From Microbacterium sp. RU33B (lineage in GTDB: Bacteria > Actinomycetota > Actinomycetes > Actinomycetales > Microbacteriaceae): 64,000 nucleotides of DNA. The stretch is taken from NCBI RefSeq assembly GCF_900155915.1, contig NZ_FTPO01000001.1:186001-250000 (forward strand), in the 5' to 3' direction. This document shows, piece by piece, positions 52,789 through 62,600 of this stretch (positions are counted from its first letter, which is position 1; each line of letters opens with the position of its first letter). Below the pieces are notes generated by a model. The model did not search any database, was not told where the DNA came from, and worked only from the letters and a program-made list of their open reading frames with translations. Made by a program: the position numbers and the translations under genes.

Positions 52789-53445
52789 TCAGAGCAGTCG
52801 ATACCCCGCGCCGCGCACCGTCTCGATCCGATCGGCGCCGAGCTTGTGCCGGAGGTATCCGATGTAGACGTCGGCGACGTTGGAGCCGGGGTCGAAGTCG
52901 TACCCCCAGACGCGGCTCAGCAGCTGCTCCCTGCTGAGCACCTGTCCGGCGTGACGCACGAGCTCCTCCGCGAGGGCGAACTCCCTCGCGGACAGCTCCA
53001 CGGTGTGGCCGCCGACGGTGGCGCGACGGGTGCGGATGTCGAGCGAGACGTCGCGGTGGGTCAGGGTGGTCTGCGAGCCGGCGTCGTCCTTGCGCATCCG
53101 CAGGCGGATGCGGGCGAGCAGCTCGTCGAAGCGGAAGGGCTTTCCGAGGTAGTCGTCGGCGCCGCCCTCGAGGCCGGCGACGGTGTCGTGCAGCTCGATG
53201 CGCGCCGTGAGCATGATCACGGGCAGCCGCGACCCCGATCCCCGCAGCTGCTCGAGGACGTCGAACCCGTCGAGGCCGGGCATGTTGACATCGAGCACCA
53301 TGAGGTCGAACTCGTCGCTCAGGGCGAGGTCGAGCGCCTCGGTGCCCGTCCGCGCGACGCGGGTCGCATAGCCCGCGGAGCGCAGGCCCTTGTCGATGAA
53401 GCCCGAGATGCGGGCCTCGTCGTCGGCGATCAGGATGGATGCCAC
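52789..53445 (-). CDS. Response regulator, OmpR family
   Basis: 218 residues from GTG 53445, three bases after the histidine kinase stop. Receiver domain with the acidic pair in IADDEARI, phospho-acceptor Asp in [10 protein letters not shown] (about residue 52), the switch Thr in MLTAR and Lys in GKPF; the DNA-binding winged helix has [14 protein letters not shown] and [10 protein letters not shown]. It is phosphorylated by the adjacent kinase and regulates transcription. Its targets may include the divergent genes at 55107-56791. Confidence 0.96.
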   Translation of the reverse strand: MASILIADDEARISGFIDKGLRSAGYATRVARTGTEALDLALSDEFDLMVLDVNMPGLDGFDVLEQLRGSGSRLPVIMLTARIELHDTVAGLEGGADDYLGKPFRFDELLARIRLRMRKDDAGSQTTLTHRDVSLDIRTRRATVGGHTVELSAREFALAEELVRHAGQVLSREQLLSRVWGYDFDPGSNVADVYIGYLRHKLGADRIETVRGAGYRLL

Positions 53446-53448
53446 GCG

Positions 53449-55014
53449 TCAGCTCCTTGCGACGGTCGAATCTGCCAGGTCGTCCGCCGGCGGTGCGGGC
53501 GGAAGCGGAGGCGGGGGGCCCGGAGGCGCGACCTGCCGTGAGCCCGCCGAGCCCGGTCGGGCGGTCGCCACGAGCGGCACGGTGATCACGAAGACCGCTC
53601 CGCCGCCCTCGGCGTCCACGACGCGGATCGCACCCCCGTGGGCGCGGGCGATGACGTCGACGATGTGGAGGCCGAGACCGCTGCCGGCGGCCTCGGGCTC
53701 GCGGTCGTCGGTGCCGCGGCGGAACCGGTCGAACACGTGCGACTTCGCCTCGTCGGGGACACCGGGTCCGTGGTCGCGCACCCAGATCTCGAGCCCATCG
53801 CCTGCCACGCGGCTGCCGATCGTCATGCGTCCTCCGCCGTGCGTCACGGCGTTCTGCGCCAGCTGCAGCAGGGCCTGCGTGATCCGCGCGGGATCGACGA
53901 GGGCGACGACATCCGCGACACGGCCCGACGTCACCTCCGCCCCGTCGATGCCCTCGGCCTTGCGCACGATCTGCCGCACGAGGTCGGCGGCATCGGTGGG
54001 GTGCGGGGTGATCGGAGTGGGCCCGAGCAGCATCGCGGCCTGAGCGAGATCCTGCACGAGCACCCCCATGCGCTCGAGTTCGTCCACCGCGAGGACGGCG
54101 GTCTCGCGCACGTCGGCGGGGTCGTCGGGATCCATGACCTCGAGGTAGCCGCGCACGATCGTGATCGGGGTCTTCAGCTCGTGTCCGACGTCGCTCACGA
54201 GGCTCCGCTGCGACTCCAGGGCGTCGTCGAGCCGGTCGAGCATGTCGTTCATCGTGCGGGCGAGGTCCGACACGTCATCGCGGCCGTGCACCGGGATGCG
54301 CTCCGACAGCGAGCGGGCGGAGACGTGCTCGGCCGTACGGCGCATGTCGCGCAGCGGTCGCAGCAGGCGACCGGCGGCGAACCAGGCCACCGCGGCGACG
54401 ATCAGCACGGCGATGACCGTGGAGACGAGGTAGACCTGCCCGGCGACGCCGATCTCGGCCAGTTCGCCCTCGAGGTCGTAGACCATCACGAAGACGCCAG
54501 CCGAGCTTCCCGCCGGCCCCGCGGCCACGGGCGTGGCCAGATAGCGCCAGGCGACGCCGTCGTCGGTGAACGTGCCGACGACCGGATCGCCGTCGCTGGT
54601 CTCCGCCACGACGCGCGTGACGAGTCCGGTCGCTCCGGCGAGGTCGACGTCGAGCGCGACGCCGGGCACGAGCGCGATCGCGCCGTCGACGATGCCCATC
54701 GCGCCCGTGTTGTCGTCGGGGCTCATGCGCTGCACGACGTCGTGCAGCGCATCGGCCGACGATGCCCAGTCGGCGTCGCCGCCCGGCCCCTGCGCGACGA
54801 GGAACCGCGCCGACTCGAGGTGCGCCGCGAGCCTCTCATCGACCTGCGCGAGGATGCGCTGCCGCTCGACCGAGTAGACCGCGACGCCGACGACGGCGAG
54901 TCCCACGGCCGCGACCAGGGTGATGACGGCGATGAGCCGCATGCGCACGGAGATCGCCGGCATCCTGCGCCGCCGCATCGCAGGCCGACCCGCGCGTGAT
55001 CCGGCATCCCCCAT
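53449..55014 (-). CDS. Two-component sensor histidine kinase
   Basis: 521 residues. I start at the ATG 55014 because CATACT (55022-55026) sits seven bases upstream (leaderless). Two membrane helices (MRLIAVITLVAAVGLAVVGVAVY; VYLVSTVIAVLIVAAVAWFAAG) flank an extracellular sensor (~55-190). HAMP follows, then the phospho-acceptor His in SDVGHELKTPI, the N box LLQLAQNAVTHGGG, DHGPGV and GSGLGLHIV. A Pro-rich cytoplasmic tail ends the protein. The signal is unknown. Confidence 0.95.
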   Translation of the reverse strand: MGDAGSRAGRPAMRRRRMPAISVRMRLIAVITLVAAVGLAVVGVAVYSVERQRILAQVDERLAAHLESARFLVAQGPGGDADWASSADALHDVVQRMSPDDNTGAMGIVDGAIALVPGVALDVDLAGATGLVTRVVAETSDGDPVVGTFTDDGVAWRYLATPVAAGPAGSSAGVFVMVYDLEGELAEIGVAGQVYLVSTVIAVLIVAAVAWFAAGRLLRPLRDMRRTAEHVSARSLSERIPVHGRDDVSDLARTMNDMLDRLDDALESQRSLVSDVGHELKTPITIVRGYLEVMDPDDPADVRETAVLAVDELERMGVLVQDLAQAAMLLGPTPITPHPTDAADLVRQIVRKAEGIDGAEVTSGRVADVVALVDPARITQALLQLAQNAVTHGGGRMTIGSRVAGDGLEIWVRDHGPGVPDEAKSHVFDRFRRGTDDREPEAAGSGLGLHIVDVIARAHGGAIRVVDAEGGGAVFVITVPLVATARPGSAGSRQVAPPGPPPPLPPAPPADDLADSTVARS

Positions 55015-55106
55015 GCTCACCAGTATGACCAGCGGTGAGCACCGCGATCCGAACCCTAAGAGATGTCTCACACCCCGAGCGGTGCGCACGTGCTGGAATC
55101 GGAAGG

Positions 55107-56297
55107 ATGCTCGAGACGACTTCCCGCTCCGCCGACGAAGCGCTCCTCCGGGAGGCGCTCGGCGGCACGATCGCGCCGACCGCCCGGATCGAGCGGATCT
55201 CCCGGGAGCCCCTCGGGGGAGGGTCGGTGACAGGGTTCACGGTCGCCGACGGCGACGCGGAGCCCGTGACGGTCTTCGTCGACACGTCCGGGCAGTCGGT
55301 GCGCGCGGAGACGGGCGCCGTCCTTCCCGATGACGCGGGGGGAGTCGCGGCGCGGATCTGGCTGCATCCCGCCGACCCGCACCTCCCGGCTCTCGCCCCC
55401 GCCGCATTCGGACACGCGGCGACGGGGCTGCTCGCACGCGCGGGCGTGGAGGCCGCGGGGGCTCCGCGGATCGTCGGGTACCGGCCGGGCCGACGGGCGG
55501 TGCTCCGCGCTCCGACGACCGCGGGCGCCTCCTGGATCAAGGTGGTGCGCCCCCGACGTGCGGCGCAGATCGTCGAGCGGCACGCCCTCCTGCGCAGGGC
55601 GGGGCTGCCCGTTCCGCTCGTGCGTGCCTGGTCACCCGAGGGTCTCCTCATCCTGGACGATGCCGGCGGGACGCCGGCGATCGAGACCGAGGCACCCGCA
55701 GACGTGGTGCTCGACGCCGTCGACCTCCTGCGGGCGCGTCTGGCCGCCGTGCCGTTCGACGACGATGCCCGCACCGGCATCGTCGGTCGCATCGACTGGT
55801 ACTCCGCGCGGCTCGACTCGCCGATCGCGACGGACATCGCGGCGGTGCTGCACGACGCGGTCCGCGCCGAGGCACCCCGGCCGCGCGTCGGCATCCACGG
55901 CGATCTGCACCTCGGACAGCTGTTCGTACCGGATGCCTCCTCCGCCGAGATCGTCGGCCTCATCGACGTCGACACGGCGGGGCTCGGCGATCCCGCCGAA
56001 GACCCGGCAGCCTTCCTGTCCCACGTCCTCGCGTCGGCGCTGCTGTCGTCGGGCATGTCGGGCGGCGCTCGCCTGCGGAGGATCGCGGAGCGGGCGACAG
56101 CGCGCTGGGCGGGAGACGTGCATGTGCGCACCCGCACGGCGATCCAGCTCCTCGGCCACGCCGTCGCAGCCGACGACCGGGTCGATCCGGCGCGTCGTGA
56201 GGGCCTGCTGGCGCTCGCCGCCTGGTTCGCGGCGCCGGTCGGCCACCCCCGTTCGCTGCCTAAGACCCTTCTCACGCCCGACTTCGGATCGCCTTAG
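55107..56297 (+). CDS. Aminoglycoside-phosphotransferase-like kinase
   Basis: 396 residues. The Brenner-type motif GIHGDLHLGQLF supplies the catalytic Asp, and LIDVDTAGLGDPAEDPAAFLSH supplies the Mg-binding Asp; the invariant Lys of the N-lobe is less obvious (ASWIKVVRP). The fold is that of the APH/choline-kinase family, and length ~400 is typical of actinobacterial uncharacterised members. It phosphorylates an unknown small molecule. It is divergent from the histidine kinase gene by 92 bp and followed by the Pro/Ala-rich protein gene. Confidence 0.87.
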   Translation: MLETTSRSADEALLREALGGTIAPTARIERISREPLGGGSVTGFTVADGDAEPVTVFVDTSGQSVRAETGAVLPDDAGGVAARIWLHPADPHLPALAPAAFGHAATGLLARAGVEAAGAPRIVGYRPGRRAVLRAPTTAGASWIKVVRPRRAAQIVERHALLRRAGLPVPLVRAWSPEGLLILDDAGGTPAIETEAPADVVLDAVDLLRARLAAVPFDDDARTGIVGRIDWYSARLDSPIATDIAAVLHDAVRAEAPRPRVGIHGDLHLGQLFVPDASSAEIVGLIDVDTAGLGDPAEDPAAFLSHVLASALLSSGMSGGARLRRIAERATARWAGDVHVRTRTAIQLLGHAVAADDRVDPARREGLLALAAWFAAPVGHPRSLPKTLLTPDFGSP

Positions 56298-56362
56298 CGC
56301 GGCTCGCCAGCATGGTGGGTGTCCCCAGGGACGACCGGACGAAACCAAGAGGAGAACACATC

Positions 56363-56791
56363 ATGGTCAGCAAGAAGTGGATGACGTACGGAACCATCGG
56401 CGCCGTCGGGCTCGTCGTGCTGGGTGGCGGCGCCGCCGCCGTCGCGAGCACGATGGACCTCCGTTCGGCGGACGGCACGGTGCTCCCGGGCGGCTCGATC
56501 GACGATCGAGGCGGCGTGCTCGATCGCAGCGGCCTGCAGCTGCGCGTCACCGACACCTCGGTGTCGGTCGTGACGAGCCCGAGCACCTCGGCCGTGGCGA
56601 GCGTCGCGTCCGCCCCGGATCCCGTGTCGGCCGCATCGGCCGTCTCGGCCCCGAGCGTCGTGGCTCCGCCCGCCCCCGCGGCCCCGGCTCCTGCGCCGCC
56701 CGCGCCCGCCCCGGCACCCGTCTACGACAGCCCGGCGTCGCCGGCGTCGCCGGCCTCCCCGGTGAGCGCGGTCTCCGCCGGCTCGAACTGA
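56363..56791 (+). CDS. Membrane-anchored Pro/Ala/Ser-rich protein
   Basis: 142 residues; AAGAGGAG lies about eight bases before the ATG. A short basic start, one hydrophobic helix (YGTIGAVGLVVLGGGAAAVAS) and a low-complexity tail rich in Ala, Pro, Ser and Val, ending in repeated SPAS units. The tail probably crosses the cell wall. It has no cysteine lipobox. Placed directly behind the kinase-like gene and divergent from the two-component system, it may be an output of that system (inference). Confidence 0.75.
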   Translation: MVSKKWMTYGTIGAVGLVVLGGGAAAVASTMDLRSADGTVLPGGSIDDRGGVLDRSGLQLRVTDTSVSVVTSPSTSAVASVASAPDPVSAASAVSAPSVVAPPAPAAPAPAPPAPAPAPVYDSPASPASPASPVSAVSAGSN

Positions 56792-56817
56792 TCCGCACGT
56801 ACGACCGACACAGCACG

Positions 56818-56849
56818 CGATGCCCCGAGGATGCGTCCTCGGGGCATCG
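56818..56849 (+). terminator. Hairpin after the Pro/Ala-rich protein gene
   Basis: A perfect 14-bp stem (CGATGCCCCGAGGA and complement) with a TGCG loop, extendable past a two-base bulge. There is no U-tract. Confidence 0.85.
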
Positions 56850-56916
56850 TGCTGCGTCGGCATTGATACGGCGTCGGACCGTTCCTCCGGCCGCTCCGAT
56901 CCGTCATGATGAAGGC

Positions 56917-57492
56917 ATGGAGTCCGTTCTGCTCGACACCCCCCAAGGAATCGGCGCCCGCCTCGGCTGGGATCCCAAGATGAGCGAGCACGATCGCAAG
57001 CGAGTCCTCGCCAAGCAGCTCATCTCGAGCCAGCTGGGGGTCGAGGAGAAGTCGATCGTCATCGAGCGGGAGGCGCCGGCGCAGTTCGGCTTCCACACCC
57101 AGCTGTTCGCCCGCATCGGCGAGGATCCGGTGCCTCTCCTCATCCGCACCGCCAGCTTCCGCGCGGCCACCGTCTGCGCCGTCGCGACTCCGGGCACGCA
57201 GTTCGGTCTCGACCTGCGCGACATGCACCCCGACGACGTCACGCTCGGCGACATGAAGCGCGGCTCGCACCTGTTCGAAGAGGACAACCTCTTGACGCTC
57301 ACTTCGCACTGGACCCGCGTGCAGGCGGTGCGGGAGGCCGACGGGCGCGGTCAGCGGGTCAAGCCCGACTACGTCCGGCTCGACACGAACCTCGCCAAGG
57401 GGTGGATCCCCGACCGGCCGGTCTTCTACAAGATCCTCGACCTCTCGCGCGACGGCTGGGTCGTCACGATGGCGTACCACCTGCCCGAGTAG
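56917..57492 (+). CDS. Protein resembling 4'-phosphopantetheinyl transferases
   Basis: 191 residues. QFGLDLRDMHPDD recalls the Mg-binding (V/I)G(V/I)D motif, and SHWTRVQAVREADGRGQRVKPDYVRLD recalls the W-(T/S)-x-KEAxxKxxGxG region of phosphopantetheinyl transferases, but the usual Lys-Glu-Ala core is VQAVREA. A degenerate PPTase that binds CoA or a carrier protein fits (inference); no carrier protein gene lies nearby. CATGAT lies six bases before the ATG, so the gene is probably leaderless. Confidence 0.6.
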   Translation: MESVLLDTPQGIGARLGWDPKMSEHDRKRVLAKQLISSQLGVEEKSIVIEREAPAQFGFHTQLFARIGEDPVPLLIRTASFRAATVCAVATPGTQFGLDLRDMHPDDVTLGDMKRGSHLFEEDNLLTLTSHWTRVQAVREADGRGQRVKPDYVRLDTNLAKGWIPDRPVFYKILDLSRDGWVVTMAYHLPE

Positions 57493-57507
57493 TCGGCGCG
57501 TGCGGCG

Positions 57508-59583
57508 TCAGTCCGCGCGGGCGCCGTCGGGCAGGGCCGCGTCGAGCTCGGCCAGCCACGCCCGCGCATTGCCGTCGGACGGGGCGCGCCAGTCACCGCG
57601 CGGGGAGAGCGAGCCCGCCGCCGACACCTTCGGACCGTTCGGGATGGCCGAGCGCTTGAACTGAGCGAAGGCGAAGTAGCGCTGCAGGAACACCCGCAGC
57701 CACTTCGCGATCGTCGGAAGGTCGTACGCGTAGCGGTCACCCTCCGGGAACCCGGGCGGCCAGGTCCCGGCATCCGCGTCCCGCCAGGCGCGCTCCGCGA
57801 GGAAAGCGATCTTCGACGGGCGGAGGCCGAAGCGGAGGATGTGGGCGAGCGTGAAGTCGTGCAGCGCGTACGGGCCGATGCGGTCCTCCGTCGACTGCAT
57901 CCTCCCGTCCTGCCCCGCCGGGACGAGTTCGGGGCTGATCTCGGTGTCGAGCACCGACTGCAGCACGGTCTTGGCGGCCTCCGACAGGTCGGTCGACACC
58001 GCCGAGTCATCGGCGATCACCCACCGGATCACGTGCTGGATGAGGGTCTTGGGCACGCCGGTGTTGACGGCGTAGTGGCTCATCTGGTCGCCCACGCCGT
58101 AGGTCGCCCAGCCCAGGGCGAGTTCCGACAGATCGGACGTGCCGACGACGAAGCCGTTGTTCTGGTTGGCCAGGCGGAACAGGTAGTCGGTGCGCAGTCC
58201 CGCCTGAACGTTCTCGAACGTCACGTCGTGCACGGGCTCGCCGTCGGCGAAGGGATGCCCGATCCGCTCGAGCATCTCGCTCGCCGCCGGGCGGATGTCG
58301 ATGGTCTCGATGCTCGCGCCGATGGCCTCCGCCAGGGCGATCGCGTTCGACTTCGTGTGCTCGCTCGTCGCGAAGCCCGGCATCGTGTACGCCAGGATGT
58401 CGCGGCGCGGCATCCTGAGCCTGTCCATGGCCCGGGCGACCACGAGGAGCGCGTGCGTCGAGTCGAGTCCGCCGCTGAGCCCGATGACGGGCTTCGGACG
58501 CCCGATGGCCGCCATGCGCTGCGCGAGACCGGACACCTGGATGTTGAAGGCCTCGTAGCAGTCCTGCGCGAGACGCGCGGGATCGTCGGGCACGAAGGGG
58601 AAGCGGTCGAGGGCGCGTCGCAGCCCGATGTCGCCCGAGGGCGGGGCGAGCTGGAAGTGCACGGTGCGGAACCAGTCGTTGTGCGTGCGGCGGTTGTCGT
58701 CGAAGGTGCCCTGGCGCAGGCGGTCCTGGCGCAGGCGATCGAGGTCGACGTCGGCGACGCTGCGACGAGGGCCGTCGGGGAACCGCTCGGTCTCGGCGAG
58801 GAGGGTCCCTCCTTCGTAGATCATCGTCTGACCGTCCCACGACACGTCGTTCGTCGACTCGCCCATTCCGGCGGCGGCATATGCGTACGCCGCGAGGCAG
58901 CGCAGCGACTGCGACTGGCAGAGGATCTTCCGGTCCTCGGCGCGGGCGATCGTGATCGGGCTGCCACTGAGGTTCACGAGCACCGACGCGCCGGCGAGGG
59001 CGGCCGTCGACGACGGGGGGATCGGCACCCACACGTCTTCGCAGACCTCGGCGTGGATCACGAGGCCGGGGACGTCGAGGGCCTCGAACAGCAGATCGGG
59101 ACCGAACGGGGCCTCGAGGTGCGCGACGCGGATGTCCTGTCCCGCCTGGTCGTCGCCCGGCGCGTACCAGCGTCGCTCGTAGAACTCGCGGTACGTCGGC
59201 AGGTACGACTTCGGAGCGACGCCGAGCAGTTCGCCCCGGTGGATCACGACGGCGCAGTTGTACAGGCGATTGCGATGGCGCAGCGGCGCGCCCACCACGA
59301 GCACGGGGAGGAGGTCCTCGGATGCCTCGACCAGCCGGAGGACCGCCTGCTCCACGGCGTCGAGCACGGCATCCTGGAGCACGAGGTCGTCGATGGCGTA
59401 TCCGGTCAGGCACAGCTCGGGGAAGACCGCGACGGCCACGCCGTCGTCGTGGCACTCGCGGGCCGCGGCCAGGACGGCGTCGGCATTGGAGGCGGGATCG
59501 GCGATCGCGACGGGGATCGTGCAGGCGGCGACCCGCGCGAATCCGTGGCGGTACGCGCTCTCGAAGTCCAGGCTCGTCGTCAT
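57508..59583 (-). CDS. nadE: Glutamine-dependent NAD+ synthetase
   Basis: 691 residues. The N-terminal nitrilase-type glutaminase has triad E56, K125 and C181 (FPELCLTGYA, VAPKSYLPTY, VIHAEVCEDVWVP). The C-terminal synthetase has the pyrophosphatase loop SGGLDS at 370-375 and YTMPGFATSEHTKSNA. It amidates deamido-NAD+ to NAD+ using glutamine and ATP in the cytoplasm. Length and order match the actinobacterial NadE. CAGACT six bases before the ATG indicates a leaderless start. Confidence 0.97.
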   Translation of the reverse strand: MTTSLDFESAYRHGFARVAACTIPVAIADPASNADAVLAAARECHDDGVAVAVFPELCLTGYAIDDLVLQDAVLDAVEQAVLRLVEASEDLLPVLVVGAPLRHRNRLYNCAVVIHRGELLGVAPKSYLPTYREFYERRWYAPGDDQAGQDIRVAHLEAPFGPDLLFEALDVPGLVIHAEVCEDVWVPIPPSSTAALAGASVLVNLSGSPITIARAEDRKILCQSQSLRCLAAYAYAAAGMGESTNDVSWDGQTMIYEGGTLLAETERFPDGPRRSVADVDLDRLRQDRLRQGTFDDNRRTHNDWFRTVHFQLAPPSGDIGLRRALDRFPFVPDDPARLAQDCYEAFNIQVSGLAQRMAAIGRPKPVIGLSGGLDSTHALLVVARAMDRLRMPRRDILAYTMPGFATSEHTKSNAIALAEAIGASIETIDIRPAASEMLERIGHPFADGEPVHDVTFENVQAGLRTDYLFRLANQNNGFVVGTSDLSELALGWATYGVGDQMSHYAVNTGVPKTLIQHVIRWVIADDSAVSTDLSEAAKTVLQSVLDTEISPELVPAGQDGRMQSTEDRIGPYALHDFTLAHILRFGLRPSKIAFLAERAWRDADAGTWPPGFPEGDRYAYDLPTIAKWLRVFLQRYFAFAQFKRSAIPNGPKVSAAGSLSPRGDWRAPSDGNARAWLAELDAALPDGARAD

Positions 59584-59667
59584 GCCCCCAGTCTGGCACC
59601 GACCCTCCCCGAACGCGCGGCGCGGTGTCGGGAGCGGCGGGTAACGTCGGGAGCGGAAAAGGGGAGC

Positions 59668-62600
59668 ATGCGTTACATCGAGGGCGAAGGCCGGGTCGTC
59701 TGGAGTGCGAGCGATCTCAAGGCGGCGGCCGAATGCGAGTTCGCGTGGCTGCGCCGCATCGACGCCCGGCTCGGGCGGGTGCCCGCCGTGGTCGAACCCG
59801 TCGACGAGACCAAGGCCCGCGCCGGCACGCTCGGCTTCGTGCACGAGGGCCGCGTGCTGGCGGAGTACCGTGCGCAGTATCCGGGCCGGGTCGTCGAGCT
59901 CCCCGAGACGTCGTCGACGGATGCCGCGGCCCTCGCCGCCGCCGTCGAGGCCACGAATGCGGCCCTGGCGTCCGACGCGGCCGTCGTGTACCAGGCGACG
60001 TTCGCGACCGAAGAGTTCGTCGGCTTCGCCGACTTCCTCGTGCGGGATCCGTCCGCCGCCGACGGCGAGCTCGGCGCGTGGGTCGTGCAAGACACGAAGC
60101 TGGCCCGCCACGCACGCGTCACCGCCCTCATGCAGCTCGCGGCATACGCCGATCAGCTCGACCGGCTCGGGGTGCCCCGCTCCGATCGGGTGGAGCTCCT
60201 CCTCGGCGACGGCTCGGTCAGCGTGCACCAGGTCGACGACCTCCTGCCGGTCTTCCGCCTCCGGCGTTCCCGCCTGCGCGCGCTCGTGGCGGATCGACGC
60301 CTCGATCTCGGCGCCGAGGGCCCGGCGATCCCGTGGGGCGACGCGCGGGGCGACCTGTCGGTCCTGGCGTGCGGGCGCTGCGCGACCTGCGACGCCGAGG
60401 TCGTGGCCTCCCGCGATCTCCTCCTCGTGGCCGGCATCCGGCCCGTGCAGCGCGATCGGCTGCGGGCGGCGGGCATCGCGTCGATCGACGCTCTGGCCGC
60501 GGCGGATTCGCCCCCTGCGGCGATGAACCCCGATGTCTTCGCGAACCTCCGCACGCAGGCGCGGCTGCAGCTCGAGAGCCCCGCGGGGCTGGGCGCGCCG
60601 ACGGCGAGCGGCCCGGCCGTCCCGACCTTCGAGGTCGTGGCGCCGACCGCCATCGGAGCGCTCCCTCGCCCGGATCGCGGCGACATCTTCTTCGACTTCG
60701 AAGGAGATCCGCTCTACACCGAGCCCGGAGCGCCGGGTGGTCGCATCGACTGGGGCATCGACTACCTGTTCGGGTGGGTCGATGACGAAGAGCGCTACAC
60801 CGCGCTGTGGGCCCACGACTTCGAGAACGAGAAGCGCGCGCTCGAGGCGTTCATCGACATCGTGAACCTGCGGCGGCTGCAGCATCCGGGCCTCCACATC
60901 TACCACTATGCGCCGTACGAGACGTCGCATCTGCTCGCGATGGCGGCCCGGCACGGCACGCGCGAAGGCGATGTCGACCGGCTGCTCCGCGACGGCGTCT
61001 TCGTCGACCTGTATCCGATCGTGCGCCGGGCGCTCCGGGTGGGCTCGAGGTCGTACTCGATCAAGAAGCTCGAACCGCTCTACATGGGCGCCGACGTGCG
61101 CACGAGCGACGTGCAGAAGGGCGACGACTCGATCGTGCAGTACGTGCAGGCGCGCGCGCTTCACGACGACGGCGACGTCGAGGCGGCCCAGCGCATCCTC
61201 GACGACCTCGCCGACTACAACCGCTACGACTGCGTGTCGACGCGGCGCCTGCGGGACTGGCTCGTCGACCGCGCCCGCGAGGCGGGGCTGCGGCCCTCAC
61301 CCGAGCCCGAACCCGACGAGCGCGGCTATGAGCCGTCCCCCCGGGCGCTCACGCTCTCCGCGCTCGCCGCCGAGCTGCCCGAGGAGTCCGCCGAGGCCGT
61401 CGCTCTGCGTCTCGGGTCGGCGGCGATCGACTACTACCCTCGAGAGGCCAAGACGTTCTGGGCTTCGCACTTCCTGCGCGTTCGCGAGCCGCTGTCGGTG
61501 TGGGACGAGGTGCGCGACGTCATCGTGATCGACCCCGCGCGCAGCCGCGTCATCGAGGACTGGCACTTCCTCGAGTCCGGTCGCGGCGGCGAGCGTCGGC
61601 GCATCGAGCTGCGGGGTGAGGTCGCGCCCGGCACGCGGCTGCGCGTGGGGTCGAACCCCTTCACGCTCTACGAGCTCCCGGCGCCGTATCCGTTCGAGGC
61701 GATGCCGCGCTGGATCCACGCGTACCGCTCGGTCACCGTCGTGGAGGAGCTCGACGACGGGGTGATCGTCGAAGAGACCTCGGTCGACGGCGTCACGTGG
61801 TCCGCGCTTCCCCTCGCCCTCACCCCGGCGGCCCCGCCGAGCGCGGGCCGCCAGCAGGCCGCGATCGACGAGTGGGCGGATGCCGTGATCGCGGCGTCCC
61901 CCGAGATCCCGGCCGGTCCGGCCTCCGACATCCTGCTGCGGCGGCCTCCGCGCACCCTGAGCGGCGCCGATGGAGCTCCGGGGCGGCTCGCGGCGTCGAA
62001 CGGCGACGACGTCGAGGCCATCACCCGGTCGCTGCTCGACCTCGACCGCAGCTACCTCGCCGTGCAGGGGCCTCCCGGCACGGGCAAGACGTACGTCGGC
62101 TCGCATGTCGTCGCCCGGCTCGTGAGAGATCACGGGTACCGCGTCGGCGTCGTCGCGCAGTCGCACGCCGTCGTGGAGCACATGATCGAGCGCATCGTCG
62201 CCGCCGGCGTGCCCGCCGTCCAGGTCGCGAAAGCCGTGTCCGATCCCGACGACCGCACGTTCACGGTCATTCCCAAGAACGGCATGGCGGCTTTCACCGC
62301 CGAGCACCCCGAGGGCTACGTCGTCGGCGGCACCGCGTGGGACTTCGCGCACGAGAGCCGTGTGCCGCGCGACAGCCTCGACCTGCTCGTGATCGACGAG
62401 GCGGGGCAGTTCTCCCTCGCCTCGACGATCGCCGTGTCGCTGGCGGCACCACGACTGCTGCTGCTCGGCGACCCGCAGCAGCTTCCGCAGGTGAGTCAGG
62501 GCACGCACCCCGAACCCGTCGACACCTCGGCTCTGGGCTGGGTCATGGACGGGGCCGACGTCATCCCGCCCGACCGGGGCTACTTCCTCGCGCGCACGTG

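Noticed and set aside
57841-59667. N-terminal extension of the nuclease-helicase by 609 residues
   Set aside because: It would read antisense through nadE; composition is shadow-like and a ribosome site with ATG at 59668 marks the true start.
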